A DNA stretch of 64,000 nt. Source: Oikopleura dioica (taxonomy: Eukaryota; Chordata; Appendicularia; Copelata; Oikopleuridae). The stretch covers positions 8,192,501 through 8,256,500 of the forward strand of contig OU015568.1 of NCBI GenBank assembly GCA_907165135.1, in the 5' to 3' direction. The notes under the pieces were generated by a model. The model did not search any database. It saw only the letters and a program-made list of their open reading frames with translations, and was not told the DNA's origin. Shown one piece after another: positions 11,689-22,200 of this stretch (its first letter is position 1; each line of letters starts with the position of its first letter). A program made the translations under genes and the position numbers.

Positions 11689-12087
11689 CCACATCGAATT
11701 TTTACTGTATCGCTTATTTTCACGCGGATTTTATACCATCAACTTTCAGTTATCAAATAAACTTCAATTATTTTTAATATTTTCAAGAATTTGAGAAAGT
11801 CCATCTTTTCCACGTGCTAACACTTGTGAGACTTTTGACGTTGCCAAGGTAGAAGTCAATTGAAGCTCGTTGAATCTTTTTTGTTGATTTCAATTGCGAT
11901 TTTTAAGTGATCTTATTTGCTCAAGCCTTAATTAGTTCCGGGTTTCGCTTACTTCCAAGCAAGGGCGCTGAGCTGTCAGCTAATTCGTCTTCTTCCTTGT
12001 TTCCTCGAGAGCACTTGGTACACGCGCAGCCCGGCATTTTACCTTTCAGTAGTTTTGACTCTAATGTTGCTCATGTTCATTATTTGA

Positions 12088-12118
12088 TTAAGGGTTAGGG
12101 TTAAGGTTAGGGTAAGGG
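12088..12118 (+). repeat. short interstitial telomere-like tract
   Basis: Degenerate TTAGGG units: TTAAGGG, TTAGGG, TTAAGG, TTAGGG, TAAGGG. A longer tract is at 58017-58075. Confidence 0.7.
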
Positions 12119-12258
12119 AAGTTCCCATTATCATATTGAATCAACCTTTGTTATTGTATCAATTTTATCTTATATTTGATATATTCTGAATAAATAGACA
12201 AAATTATCAGCATGACGTTTATGTTAACGGTAAAAATACTCATGACTTCAAGTTGAGA

Positions 12259-12298
12259 GAACTTTACCAGGGGGTAAATTATGACTGCGACCAATCAA
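12259..12298 (+). promoter_or_regulatory. promoter motif shared with RING copy 2
   Basis: GAACTTTACCAGGGGGT then CCAATCAA, about 80 nt upstream of the ATG at 12378. See the matching site at 10088-10126. Confidence 0.55.
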
Positions 12299-12377
12299 AC
12301 GTGCATTTCTCGTCACTTTTGGTCACTCACGAACACTGCGAACGTACTTACAGAAAGAAAGACAAACTAAACTAGAG

Positions 12378-13726
12378 ATGAAAAATATAGAGGCAGCAAT
12401 TCGTCTGGAATTCATTCGCCTTCATATGGACTTAGTAGATGTTCGGATATTTACTGATCGGTTTTCTATGAAAATGATGAATGTCAAGCCACTCGAACGA
12501 GGATCCCTGAAGTTAATAAATTATCTGAAAGTGACAAAAGATTTTGAAGACATTGACGGTTTACTCGAAAAAAGACCAGAAAACTCAGAAGTGTTCTTTC
12601 TCACTGAATCTCGCTTGGCTCATAAGTTTCTGTTAATTCCGGTCGCTAGTGATGACGGTAGAGGTCAGAATGATTTGGTAAAAAATAATTGTTTCCATCA
12701 TTTCTCTTTCTAGCTTCTGAAATTCAATACAACGAAGTAACCGATTTTGAATCTCCTGGATCGCTTCTATTTTCGACAGTCCTCACAGAAAGAAACGAAA
12801 ACAGCGAAATAAATACAAGCACTGGTAATCACATGATGTTCACCTCGATGCCAGACGCCCTCAGCCGTCGACGCTACTTCGAGGAAATTCCTGATAGAGT
12901 GGAAATCCCTGACTGGATTGAGGAGGAAGACAGAAAATCGCGTGAAAAGAAACAACACAGTCAGACCAAGCCAAAAAGGAGTAAAAAGAAACAAACAACA
13001 AAAAATAAAAGCAGGTCGAATAATCCAGTTTCTTACGAAGAAATCAATTCTCGGAACACGCCTGCAAAAAGTGAAGATAAGAATACATCACTTGCCGAGG
13101 TAAGAAGTCAAAAGAAACATTCATGAGTCTTCTTTAGCTTGGACTCGATGATGTTGATGGATCAGACTGGCTAACAGTTGGAGATTCAAAACAAGCGAAA
13201 TCGGAGCGCTCAAGTCGGAAAGTAAGAAAATCGCCGAATCCTGGAGAGTTGACGGAGGAGAAGTTGTCTTCGGTCTCAAAAGAAGAAGACGCTTCTGAAA
13301 TCCTCTCGTCAGAAGAACCGGTTCAAGATGACTGCGTTCTGGAAGAAGAACCCGAAAATGATGAGATAAGAACGAATGCAGAGCAAGAAACAGATGCTGC
13401 GCTGAAAAAGGAAAATTCTGCGCTCAAGGAGAGACTCGAAAGCCTTCTGATGTGTCAGATATGTTACGAGTAAGTAATGATGAATTCTGAGCTCATTTTG
13501 AACTCCATTCAAGAGCTTATGATGAAGCAAATCATGCAAAGTACTCCCACGCGTGCGGCCATGGATGCTGTTGGACCTGCATGAAAAAGGAGTTTGCTCG
13601 ACAACGAGAAGGTTAGAAATTTAAAAAGGACGTCATTGATATTGATTATTAGCAAAGAAAAAGAAGTTCTATTGTCACTGCGGATTCGAGATTCACGAGA
13701 AAAAGATCATCCGAATGTTCATTTGA
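12378..13726 (+). CDS. RING-like protein, tandem paralogue 3 of 3
   Basis: Third copy with the same exon plan (introns near 12665-12712, 13101-13138, 13472-13514, 13613-13652). It has TDRFSMKMMNVKPLERGSLK in the N-terminal domain, IPDWIEEEDRKSREKKQ, LDDVDGSDWLTVGD, coiled coil LKKENSALKERLESLL, then CQICYE, HACGHGCCWTC and FYCHCGFEIHEKKIIRMFI. Relative to the others, one Leu in the second knuckle is Trp. The three copies diverge most in the Lys/Ser-rich middle and least in the last two exons. All point the same way about 300-700 nt apart, as expected from tandem duplication. Function beyond a zinc-binding RING-like end is unknown. Confidence 0.8.
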
Positions 13727-13840
13727 AAATTTTTCTTTGTGTTGAAATCTGTTAATCATTGATAAAATGCTTTTATAAAATAATTTTGATAAAGAAATAT
13801 GAGAAATTGAGAAATTCGCGAAACAGGGTAAACTATTGAC

Positions 13841-14462
13841 CAGGGCTCTAAATAGACTAGTCCGGGCTCGGACTTAGTCCGAAGTCCGTCCGGTCTAGTC
13901 CGGCCGGACGGACCAGACTTCTGATTTTTGGCTGAGAAAATTTTCGGACTAGACCAGACCAGACTTGCCTTTTTCGCCGGACTTAGTCCGAAAAAGTCCG
14001 AAAAGTCCGAAAAAGCTGGACCACTTTCAGACTTATGTTTTAGTCCGAAAAGTCCGAGAAGTCCGAGAAAGTCCGAGAAGACTTGACCACTTCCAGACTA
14101 CTTACAGACTTATTTTCAGACCAATTAAGTCCGAAAAAGTCCGAAAAGTCTTCAAAAGTCTTTCTTCTAGTGCCCTAGCAACTGTCGAGCTACGAAAGAA
14201 TCAAAAAATATCGTGTTTTTGTTGTATTTTATTCGAAAAATTTTCGGACTTTTTCGGACTAGACCGGACTAGACCGGATTTTTTTGGCTTTTTTCTCGGA
14301 CCAGACTTTTTCGGACTTTTTCGGACTTTTCCCGGACTAGACCAGACTTAAAGTCCGGGTTTTCCAATTCGGACCAGACCAGACCAGACTTGTAAATTTC
14401 GGCCAAGTGCCCGGACCTGGACAGACCGGACTTTTGATTTTCGCCTCAGATTTAGAGCCCTG
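13841..14462. mobile_element. hAT-type MITE built from AGTCCG microrepeats
   Basis: Inverted ends CAGGGCTCTAAAT and ATTTAGAGCCCTG with the exact 8 bp duplication CTATTGAC at 13833-13840 and 14463-14470. Nearly all of the interior is variants of AGTCCG / CGGACT (for example AAAAAGTCCG, GGACTAGACCGG); the left half reads AGTCCG and the right half CGGACT, so the element is close to palindromic. No coding potential. Its ends resemble those of the element at 6226-7451 (CAGGGCTC), so the two may share a transposase. Confidence 0.93.
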
Positions 14463-14470
14463 CTATTGAC

Positions 14471-17400
14471 CTGAAAAAAAAAATCATAAGCACGCGCCTT
14501 GATCTTTTCTGGGGTTTCAATTTTCCCTTGAACAAAAAGGGTTGAATCCCTCTTTCGGAAGTTGGCTCTGAATGGGGTGCGAAGCGAGTACTGGGCGGAA
14601 ACAAAACCCGTGTTCGGTGAAAAGGATTCAACAAAATTGAAGTAGAATTTTGTGTTTCCCAGCGGCCCTCAAGTGCTGAATCCGCCCTTCCGGTGTTTGA
14701 AGTTTTCTTTCGCCTCTTCGATTTGGCGATTCATTATTTCCGTCTTTTTGAAAAACGGATACGTTTGTACAATTCCAACCTCCGATAATGGACACTTGAC
14801 GCTCTAAAACGAACACGAGAGCATCTTCAGGAGCTGTCGCTAGTTGACTCTCAAAAGTGCGATCCAATGTCAAAGGTCCTCATTTTCACCTCAAGAAAAC
14901 ATATTTTTTCAAAAATTATGGCTAATAAAAAATATTGATTTGATTTTTAAATATCAAATAAGGGTGTAGCCCTCAAAAGAGTAATTTTCAGAGGGCTGTT
15001 TTTTGAGAAAATAAAAAAATAGCTGTTGAACTCAAAATCTTCTCTGTCATCAAGCGAAGTGTCAAAAATTAGATAACTCTTTCGCCCTTCCTTGAGAACG
15101 ATCTTTGCGGCTAATGAGTACCGGAATGTCCGATAAACAAAAAAAGCGTCGGTGGAGAAGGAGGTGTCGGCGGGTGTGCACTTGGCGCTGGAATGTGAAA
15201 GGGCAATTAGGGCTTGATCCATCGCACTCGGCGCAAAATTTCTCAAAATTTCGCGAAATTCTTGACACCTTCGAAGCGAGTTTGGAAGCTCCAAAAATTT
15301 GGCGGGCGATTATTGCCAGCCTCGATCGGGCACTCTTTTTTCTCCTACGCTAATTATGGGAACAGTTCATTCAATTTTGCAAATATTCGACAAATTAACC
15401 AAAATGTCGACATAATCGAATAATAACTTCGCAAAACGAAATCGTAATTGATTGCTCAAAGAAACCTAATCGGGGATAAGTGAGCGCTAACTAACTAGCG
15501 ACGATGTTTGCCTCTTGACATCGCCGCGTAATGTCCGAGAAATGTCCACGCGGCACCGGACAAAAGGTAAAAGACACATTTATGACGGATTTAGGCTTGT
15601 TTCTGATGGATTTTTTTCTACAAGAGGCTCCCAGCAAGATCGGAAATAGAAAATCTACGCATCACCAGAACAACTTTCAATTGAGCTTCAGAAGATTGCG
15701 CAAAATTCGCCTCCTGAATCAACATTCTTCGTTTCGAGTAAAAACCCCTTGAAACAGTAGGAGCTCAATTTTGATCAGTATCAGAAAAAATAAAATTTAC
15801 ATTTGAGTCTCCCGGGAGAGATATCGCGAAGAACGATCGCGTTCGTGCGAGTAGTAGTGATCACCTGCTACGCCCTATCTTCAGTTTTTATCGGAGCCCA
15901 CTTTTAGCCAGCTGGAAGGAGTGGAAAAAAATAGCAAGTGCTTAGGTACTCTTACTTGGAAAGCCGGATACCAGAATTTTGGGCTCCTAAATGGAGAACA
16001 TCTATCTACCGGAAAGTTGTTGCTACGGTAGCGTTGCTACCTTATTTCTATAAAAATCTTTCTCCAGATTATCCACGGGCTCTGAGGCCCAGATTATATT
16101 TCAGTTCCGTGTTGAAACTCAGCAGATTTCTTGCTAAAACTAACCACTCTCTGAGAGGAACGCTCAAGTGATAAAAGGAAGCAATCTGATAGTCGATTAT
16201 GGGAAAGGGAACGACTGGACCTCGTTAGGAACGGGTCATGACGTAATGGGTTAAGGTTTCGCTGGCCTCTGTAATTACGTGAGCCGCCGACAGTTCCATT
16301 AGCGCGATCATCTGCGATAGCTTATTGCCTCCGTTTTTCGCGCCGCTTTTCGAAATGTCGACAGTTACAGACGAATTTCTTGAGAGACCCACAGACTTTG
16401 CACCTTTCTCCGTGAAAGAACATCTCCTCACAAATGGGGAATTAGGGGCGTTTCTATTTCTATCTCGGAGACGCCGGATGGGAATCCCCCAAATAAATTC
16501 CCCTAATCCCAACTTGGCGAATTCGCGTGACCTACAAAAATAAGACCCATTCGCTTCTATTCAGGTCAACAGCGAGAATTTTTTTGTTTGCGAAATTTAC
16601 TGAGGGCTTTTCGCGAATTGAATATTTGCTGATTTATGTTTCAGAAATTTCTTTATGTGACTATTATCATAGTTTCTTATGTCCCTTTTTTAATTTCATA
16701 AACCCTTTTTTCGATCCTAAGAATCACCAAACTATCCATCATTATCGTCCTTTTGGGACAAAATTTTTTACTTCAAAACAATAATCTTAGAAAGACAACT
16801 TCCGTATCTGAATAAAAAACAATACGAAGATGTTCATAAGCCAGGTGGGTGGGCGCACAGGTTGATCAAAAGCATGTGACGCGCGACTTCTACTTTGATC
16901 AAACCAAATCAGCAAAAGGCCTTCATCGCGCATCCGCATTTATTCAGATTCAAGAGCTCTCAAACTTCATCGCGCCGAAAATTATTCAATTTACAAAGTG
17001 GCACTATTTTTTCTGCCAAGTTTTGTATTCACAAATAAACAATATTTCAAAAACTATAACTCGGTCAAAGATATATAAAATCTAAAATTAGTGACCAAGA
17101 AGAACTTTCTCCAATGAAAAATTTGAAAAAGACACCCGAAAGTGCTGAAATGAAACAAATTTCGAGTCGAAAATTAGCTGATCAAAAATTATTATTCAAA
17201 TTTCGACGTGAATTTTTCCAATGCTAACTTCAATTTTCTTCAACCCTGAAGATTGCTCAAAATCGAGCATCATTTCTTTCCCCGAAATCTCCCTCCCAAG
17301 CTGTTGAGGTAGCTAAGGATCCACCCTCGCGTTCCATTTCGCGCGCTGTGGAAGGCTGCGGCGCTGTGGCGCGCGAAATAGACGGCGCTGTCCCTGGCCC

Positions 17401-17534
17401 ATAAGATTCTCCCCCTTCCCTTCGCTTCCAGAGCAAAATCAGTAACAGTAAACATTATCGAAATTACTTCCGCCAAACATACAAAAACACAAATTGACTA
17501 CTCTTTTTCAATCATCTAAAACGAAAAAAAAAGA
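14471..17534. other. long gene-poor stretch upstream of the zinc-finger gene
   Basis: No exon set could be assembled. Two minus-strand frames (14628-14873 and 14947-15294; the second contains YRTFRYSLAAKIVLKEGRKS) look slightly protein-like but have no joinable splice sites. A dyad near 15833-15846 (GAACGATCGCGTTC) and scattered GTGATCA words are visible. It could hold distal regulatory DNA for the PRDM1-like gene. Confidence 0.3.
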
Positions 17535-18884
17535 ATGAAACAAGAGATGGAGGAGAAGAGCTACAACGCTTCCGCCAACCCTTTTTCCATCGCCAGCTTG
17601 ATCAAAGAGAGCAAGAAATCGCCGATTCCATCACCAGAGAGATCTCAAAATGACTCCGGCTACTCGGCTCAGTCTGATTCTGACTCGCGATCTGCTTCGC
17701 CAGAACCCAGTGTTGAGGCTTCTGTGAAGGTAAGAATCAGAGATAATGATAGGAAACAAGAAATGTATGTTTTATCGTAACACATCCTCAATTTTGAAAA
17801 AATTGCTAGAAGAAATTTTTTTTTAAATAGCCATAAAAAGTTAATATAATATGAAACTAATCTTATTCACTGTCTAACCATCTGTTTTAGTCCCTGGAGT
17901 ACCCTGCACAAGCACCCACATCCCCACCCGTGCTCCCGGACATCTACAAGAACCTCCTCGCCTACTCCAACTTCCTGAACATGATCCAGCAGATCCAGAC
18001 TCAGCAAGCCGCCCAATCTCTCCAAACGATCCCCCGCCTTCCCGCCATTCCCCAGCTTCCTCTTCCAGTCACATCTCTTCCTACACCAGCTCTTCCTCGA
18101 CCAAGCTTCGTCCAAGCGCCGAAAACTGAGCCACAGGAAAGCTTATCGCCACCAGCTTCGTCTGCTCCGGGAAAGATGCGCGCCGAGCCAAGAGGAGCTA
18201 CTGGAAATGGCCACAGAGCGCTCCCCTACGAACTGAAGAAGGAAAATGGCAAGCTCGTCTACCAGTGCGACAAGTGCCCAAAGAGATTCGGCCAGCTTTC
18301 CAACTTGAAGGTAAATTTCATTTTTAGTTTAAACTTTATCAAATTTATACAACAGGTGTGCGGGTGAGAGAAAACTGTTATCGCCTGAGCACCTGTTGTA
18401 TAAAAATCTAGCAGCAATAATTACGAGAAATTAATAAAAATTTCCTTTCATTTTTAACATTTGAAATTAAGGTTCACCGACGAGTGCATACTGGAGAGCG
18501 TCCATTCGCATGCACAAAGTGCAACAAGAGCTTCACCCAGCTGGCCCATTTGCAAAAGCACGACCTAGTGCACACCGGCGAGAAGCCCTGGCAATGCGAC
18601 GTTTGCCTCAAACGATTCACCAGCTCATCCAACTTGAAGACTCACATGAAGCTTCACAGGTAAATTTTTTAAAGAAAAAATTTTTTCAAAAAAAATCTAA
18701 AATTTCCACTTTCGCTTTTCAATCAAAATCAAATCTCTAATCCATTTCTTCTAGCTGCCCTGAAGCCCTCCTCCCGTCAATGACATCAACTCCGATCTCC
18801 AACCGAGCCGGCCCCGGAGCAGCCCGATTCCCCGCTTCGCTCAGCGCCTTCGGAGTCCCCCAGCAATTCGCTCTACCCTTCTAG
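17535..18884 (+). CDS. PRDM1/Blimp-1-like zinc-finger repressor lacking a PR/SET domain
   Basis: Exons 17535-17729, 17891-18310, 18472-18659 and 18755-18884. Three consecutive C2H2 fingers ([63 protein letters not shown]) match, in order and specificity residues, fingers 1-3 of PRDM1. Unlike PRDM1 there is no PR/SET domain: the ~200 N-terminal residues are Ser/Pro/Gln-rich and contain FSIASLI near residue 20, an eh1-type Groucho-binding motif. After finger 3 the protein ends in about 40 Ala/Pro/Ser-rich residues, so the fourth and fifth PRDM1 fingers are also absent. Likely a nuclear DNA-binding repressor. AATAAA lies at about 18981. A separately spliced PR-domain exon further upstream cannot be excluded. 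Confidence 0.85.
18346..18402. repeat. palindrome with E-box arms inside a PRDM1-like intron
   Basis: Inverted arms TATACAACAGGTG and CACCTGTTGTATA enclose about 31 nt. The intron (18311-18471) is 161 nt against about 45 nt typical here, so the hairpin may be a small insertion. Both arms carry the CAGGTG E-box. Confidence 0.6.
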
Positions 18885-19237
18885 AGAAGATTTCCCCGCG
18901 GTAGTTTCCACTGTATATATTTTGTTGAAACGAAATCTTTTCTTTTTCTTATTGTTTATGTTATTAATGATCTTTCTTCAAATAAAACGCGTGAACTAAA
19001 AAATCAAGCCCGTCTCATTCCTCATGAAATCAAGGAAGACATACCTAGATTGCTAATTCTGCAAGTCATCCAATTATTTTCTAACGCTAATGATGTCTAC
19101 GGCAATGATTTTGTGACGTATGCTCGGTTCTGTCGTAAAGCTCAATCGTTAGCGCATCATCCATAAAAAATAGAGCAATTAGAAATCCGAGCTTGTTTAT
19201 TTTCTCTACTGATTAGAATATAATATATAATGAAGAT
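18885..19237. other. intergenic spacer
   Basis: Holds the 3' UTR and polyadenylation signal of the zinc-finger gene and the upstream region of the next gene. A/T-rich, no coding signal. Confidence 0.4.
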
Positions 19238-22200
19238 ATGATTTTGAATTTCCTCTTCATACTTTTGCTCAACTGCGCTGAAGGAAAAGTAGAGAACTTG
19301 CGATACACAAGAAAATCAAATGGAGATTTGGCATTTACCTGGGAAGATGATGCCTCGCCAGGTAAAGAAAAGGGATTAGAAAGAGTATATTTTATTAAAT
19401 AAATAATTTAAAATTTTCGAAGAGGAAATTATTTCGTTCTTGGCGACTTTTTCTCTGGCGATTCTTTGATCTCCTTGAGCTTCGTTCGTCCAAGAACATG
19501 TCCCAAACTCAGACGCGTCGTTCTGTCCTTGTCCTTTCGCTCAACATTGAAAAGAAAGTTCATCGGCCCAAGACCAAAGCGGATCTTATTCGAGTACAGC
19601 CTTCGCGCGAGAACGTAACTGCTCTCGGCGATGTTTCGCACCGAGGATTTCTTGCTGTCGTCTTTGGTCTTTCTGACGGCGGATGGTTGCCTCAGGGCGA
19701 CGATTTCTTGTCCAGAAGCGCGGCCCAGTCGAGGGCCTTTTGGCACTGTGGGTTTTTGGAGGCCACGGGCTTTGTTGGCTAAAATGATTTCAATGAGAGT
19801 AAAGTGGTTGAAAATTACCTTTTTCGCGATTCTCGGCGAGGCTTTAGCTCTTGAATTAGCATCATCAGAAGGTCCTCCAGAAGTGTTAGCTTTCCTCAAA
19901 CTTCCAGTTTCCGCTGGTAGTCGAGTTCCACTCCAAGCGACTTCTTTCAAAACCTATATTCGTAGTCGATCTTCATCAGACTTTCGCGGGCCTCTCGCAC
20001 TTTTCACCGCACGAGTTGAAGTTCTCCTCTTCGGAGCTCGGATTGTTCCGGAAGATTGATGTCTTCGTAGATGTTGGGCGCTCGAGAACTTTGGCGGCTT
20101 GGCGGGCTTGCTTTGGGGCTTTGGATTGTCGAATGGGATGTCTAGCGTTTCTGGAATTTCCTGAAAGGCGACGTAAATAATTTACATTTGAAAAACGTTT
20201 CTTACTGAAATAGAAGCTTCTGTATCTTGATAAGCACTCTTGAGAGTCAGTCTCGATTCTGCATGTTGCACAAACTCGCTTGGAATGTCGTTTGTGCCTT
20301 GAATAGTTGCAGAATCCATACTGTCGAAGATCGTGTTCACTGCGACGTTGATATTCTCAGACGAAACTTTCTTCGGCGGTGCTGCTTTTTCGTTATAAAG
20401 AGAGTCGACTTTTCAAGGGTTGAAAAGAGATTTAGACAATAAGATCACTATGAGTCCAATTTCGCTGAATTTCAACCCTTTTCCTAAAATTGATGGATCC
20501 GAAACAGCTGAAGCAATTGACATGGCGCTAAGAACACGAGTCACAGTTCCTGTTTGGCTCCATATTGATGATAATAATGATTTGCTTTCAGTGGCGTTTT
20601 CGGGTTCAATTTCAGGCTCAGTCTGAGTTGGCAACACTTCCGCTGTGAATTCTGGGTCCTCCAGAAACGTTTCGTTCAAGACTTCGTCGATCACCTGATC
20701 AGCTATGAAGAAAATTAGTAGCGCGAAAAATAAGAAAAGAACTTACCGTCACAGAGAATTCCAGAAGTCGCTCTTGATGTAGGAATCGACTCATTGTCGG
20801 GAATTGATACAATGTCGAGCAGTGAGTTCTTTGATAATGATGGCTTCAACGATGACGGTTCTTTAGGGGTGGATTCTTGAGCTCGGGCAGATTCTGGTGC
20901 ATCTTCGTTTTGGATAATTTCATCTTCTTCTTTCGTTTTCTAAATTTGGAGATTCGTAATTTTTAAAACGGAAGTCAAACTTACCTTCGATAAAATCTGC
21001 ATTGTCGTTTTATTCCGGACATCTTTGCTGGTTATTTTTTCAGCTGAAATTGAGACGTGGTCGTCTTTGGACATCGCCATTCCTTGCTCGCCGAGGATCC
21101 CCGCGCTCGGCTCTTTTCCGACTTTTAGGCTCGAGCTTTGCTTCTTTTGCAAAAGCGGTTTTGAACGCTCTTGATGAGGAGCTTTTTCAGAAGTTGAGGA
21201 ATTATTAAGGCGGCTGGAATGTGTTGAAGTACGGTTATTTACAGCTGCTGCTGGCTTTGATAAAGGTTTAACTGGAGTTTCTTTACGGATGATTTTGCTT
21301 GTTCTTTGGCTTACTGTAGCTTTCGATTCACTTGGATTTGTGACATTTTTTGAGGTAGATTTACGGGTTGGAATAGATACAGTTTTGGTTGGAACAGTGT
21401 TTTTCCCGGCAACTGGCCTTTTTGAAGCAGAAGTTTTATCCGTGGAGACGTTTTTCGTCTCATCTTTTTTCACAATTTTATCCGTTTTTGCGACTTTTGG
21501 TTTTGAATCTGACTTTAGAATATTGGGCTTAGTTTTAACTGACGAAGATAAGGGGGTGTCTTTGACCGCGGATGGAGTTTTATGAAGCCTAGGGTTGCTT
21601 TTTGACTTTGAATCTGACAATTGGACCTTTTGAACATTGGAATTTGAAGTTTTTAAATGAGAAATTGTAATATTTTGATCAGAAGAATTGCTTTTTGGCT
21701 TTGGCTTTGATAATTGATTATTTTGAACAGTGGAATAACTAGATTTTGAATGAACTCTTGGGCTAGAAGATTTTGAATTTGATAAAGCAGCTTCTACAGT
21801 GCAATGATTGGTTTTGGAATCGGTAAGTTGGATGTTTTGAATACTAGCATTGGAAATTTTTGAATATGAATGAGGAATGTTTTGAATGGAATTAGTGTCT
21901 GACTCTTTTGAATTTGACGCTTGAATATTTTGAATGGTGGAATGTGAAGGCTTTGAACCAGTTTTTTGGCTAATTTGAACATTTGAAGTCTGAGGGCTTG
22001 AATGGGAAAGAGGAATGTTTTGAGGACTGCAGATAGAACCTGATGTCTTTTCTCTAACGAATGAAGCAGAAGGTTTTGAATTATTATCGGTTAAATCGCT
22101 ACAACTCGTATTTTTGGAGGATGAGCCCGATGAGCTCTTTTGGACAGCTTTTTGGTTAGGCTCTGAGTTTTTTGTGTCGATAACTGGTGGTGGTAAGGGA

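Larger units (their letters stand above)
11689..12377. other. intergenic spacer with promoter of third RING gene
   Basis: A/T-rich spacer. It contains the 3' AATAAA of copy 2, a short telomere-like tract (separate entry) and the shared promoter motif. No coding signal. Confidence 0.4.

Noticed and set aside
13965-14351. 128-codon ORF within 13841-14462
   Set aside because: It lies wholly inside the AGTCCG-repeat MITE and is simply the repeat translated.
14628-15294. Possible two-exon minus-strand gene
   Set aside because: The frames look mildly protein-like, but there is no GT donor or AG acceptor that joins them in phase and no stop/polyadenylation support.
16225-16543. Opposing ORFs at 16225-16512 (-) and 16325-16543 (+)
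   Set aside because: Each is the shadow of the other, with no splice partners or recognisable domain; treated as noncoding.
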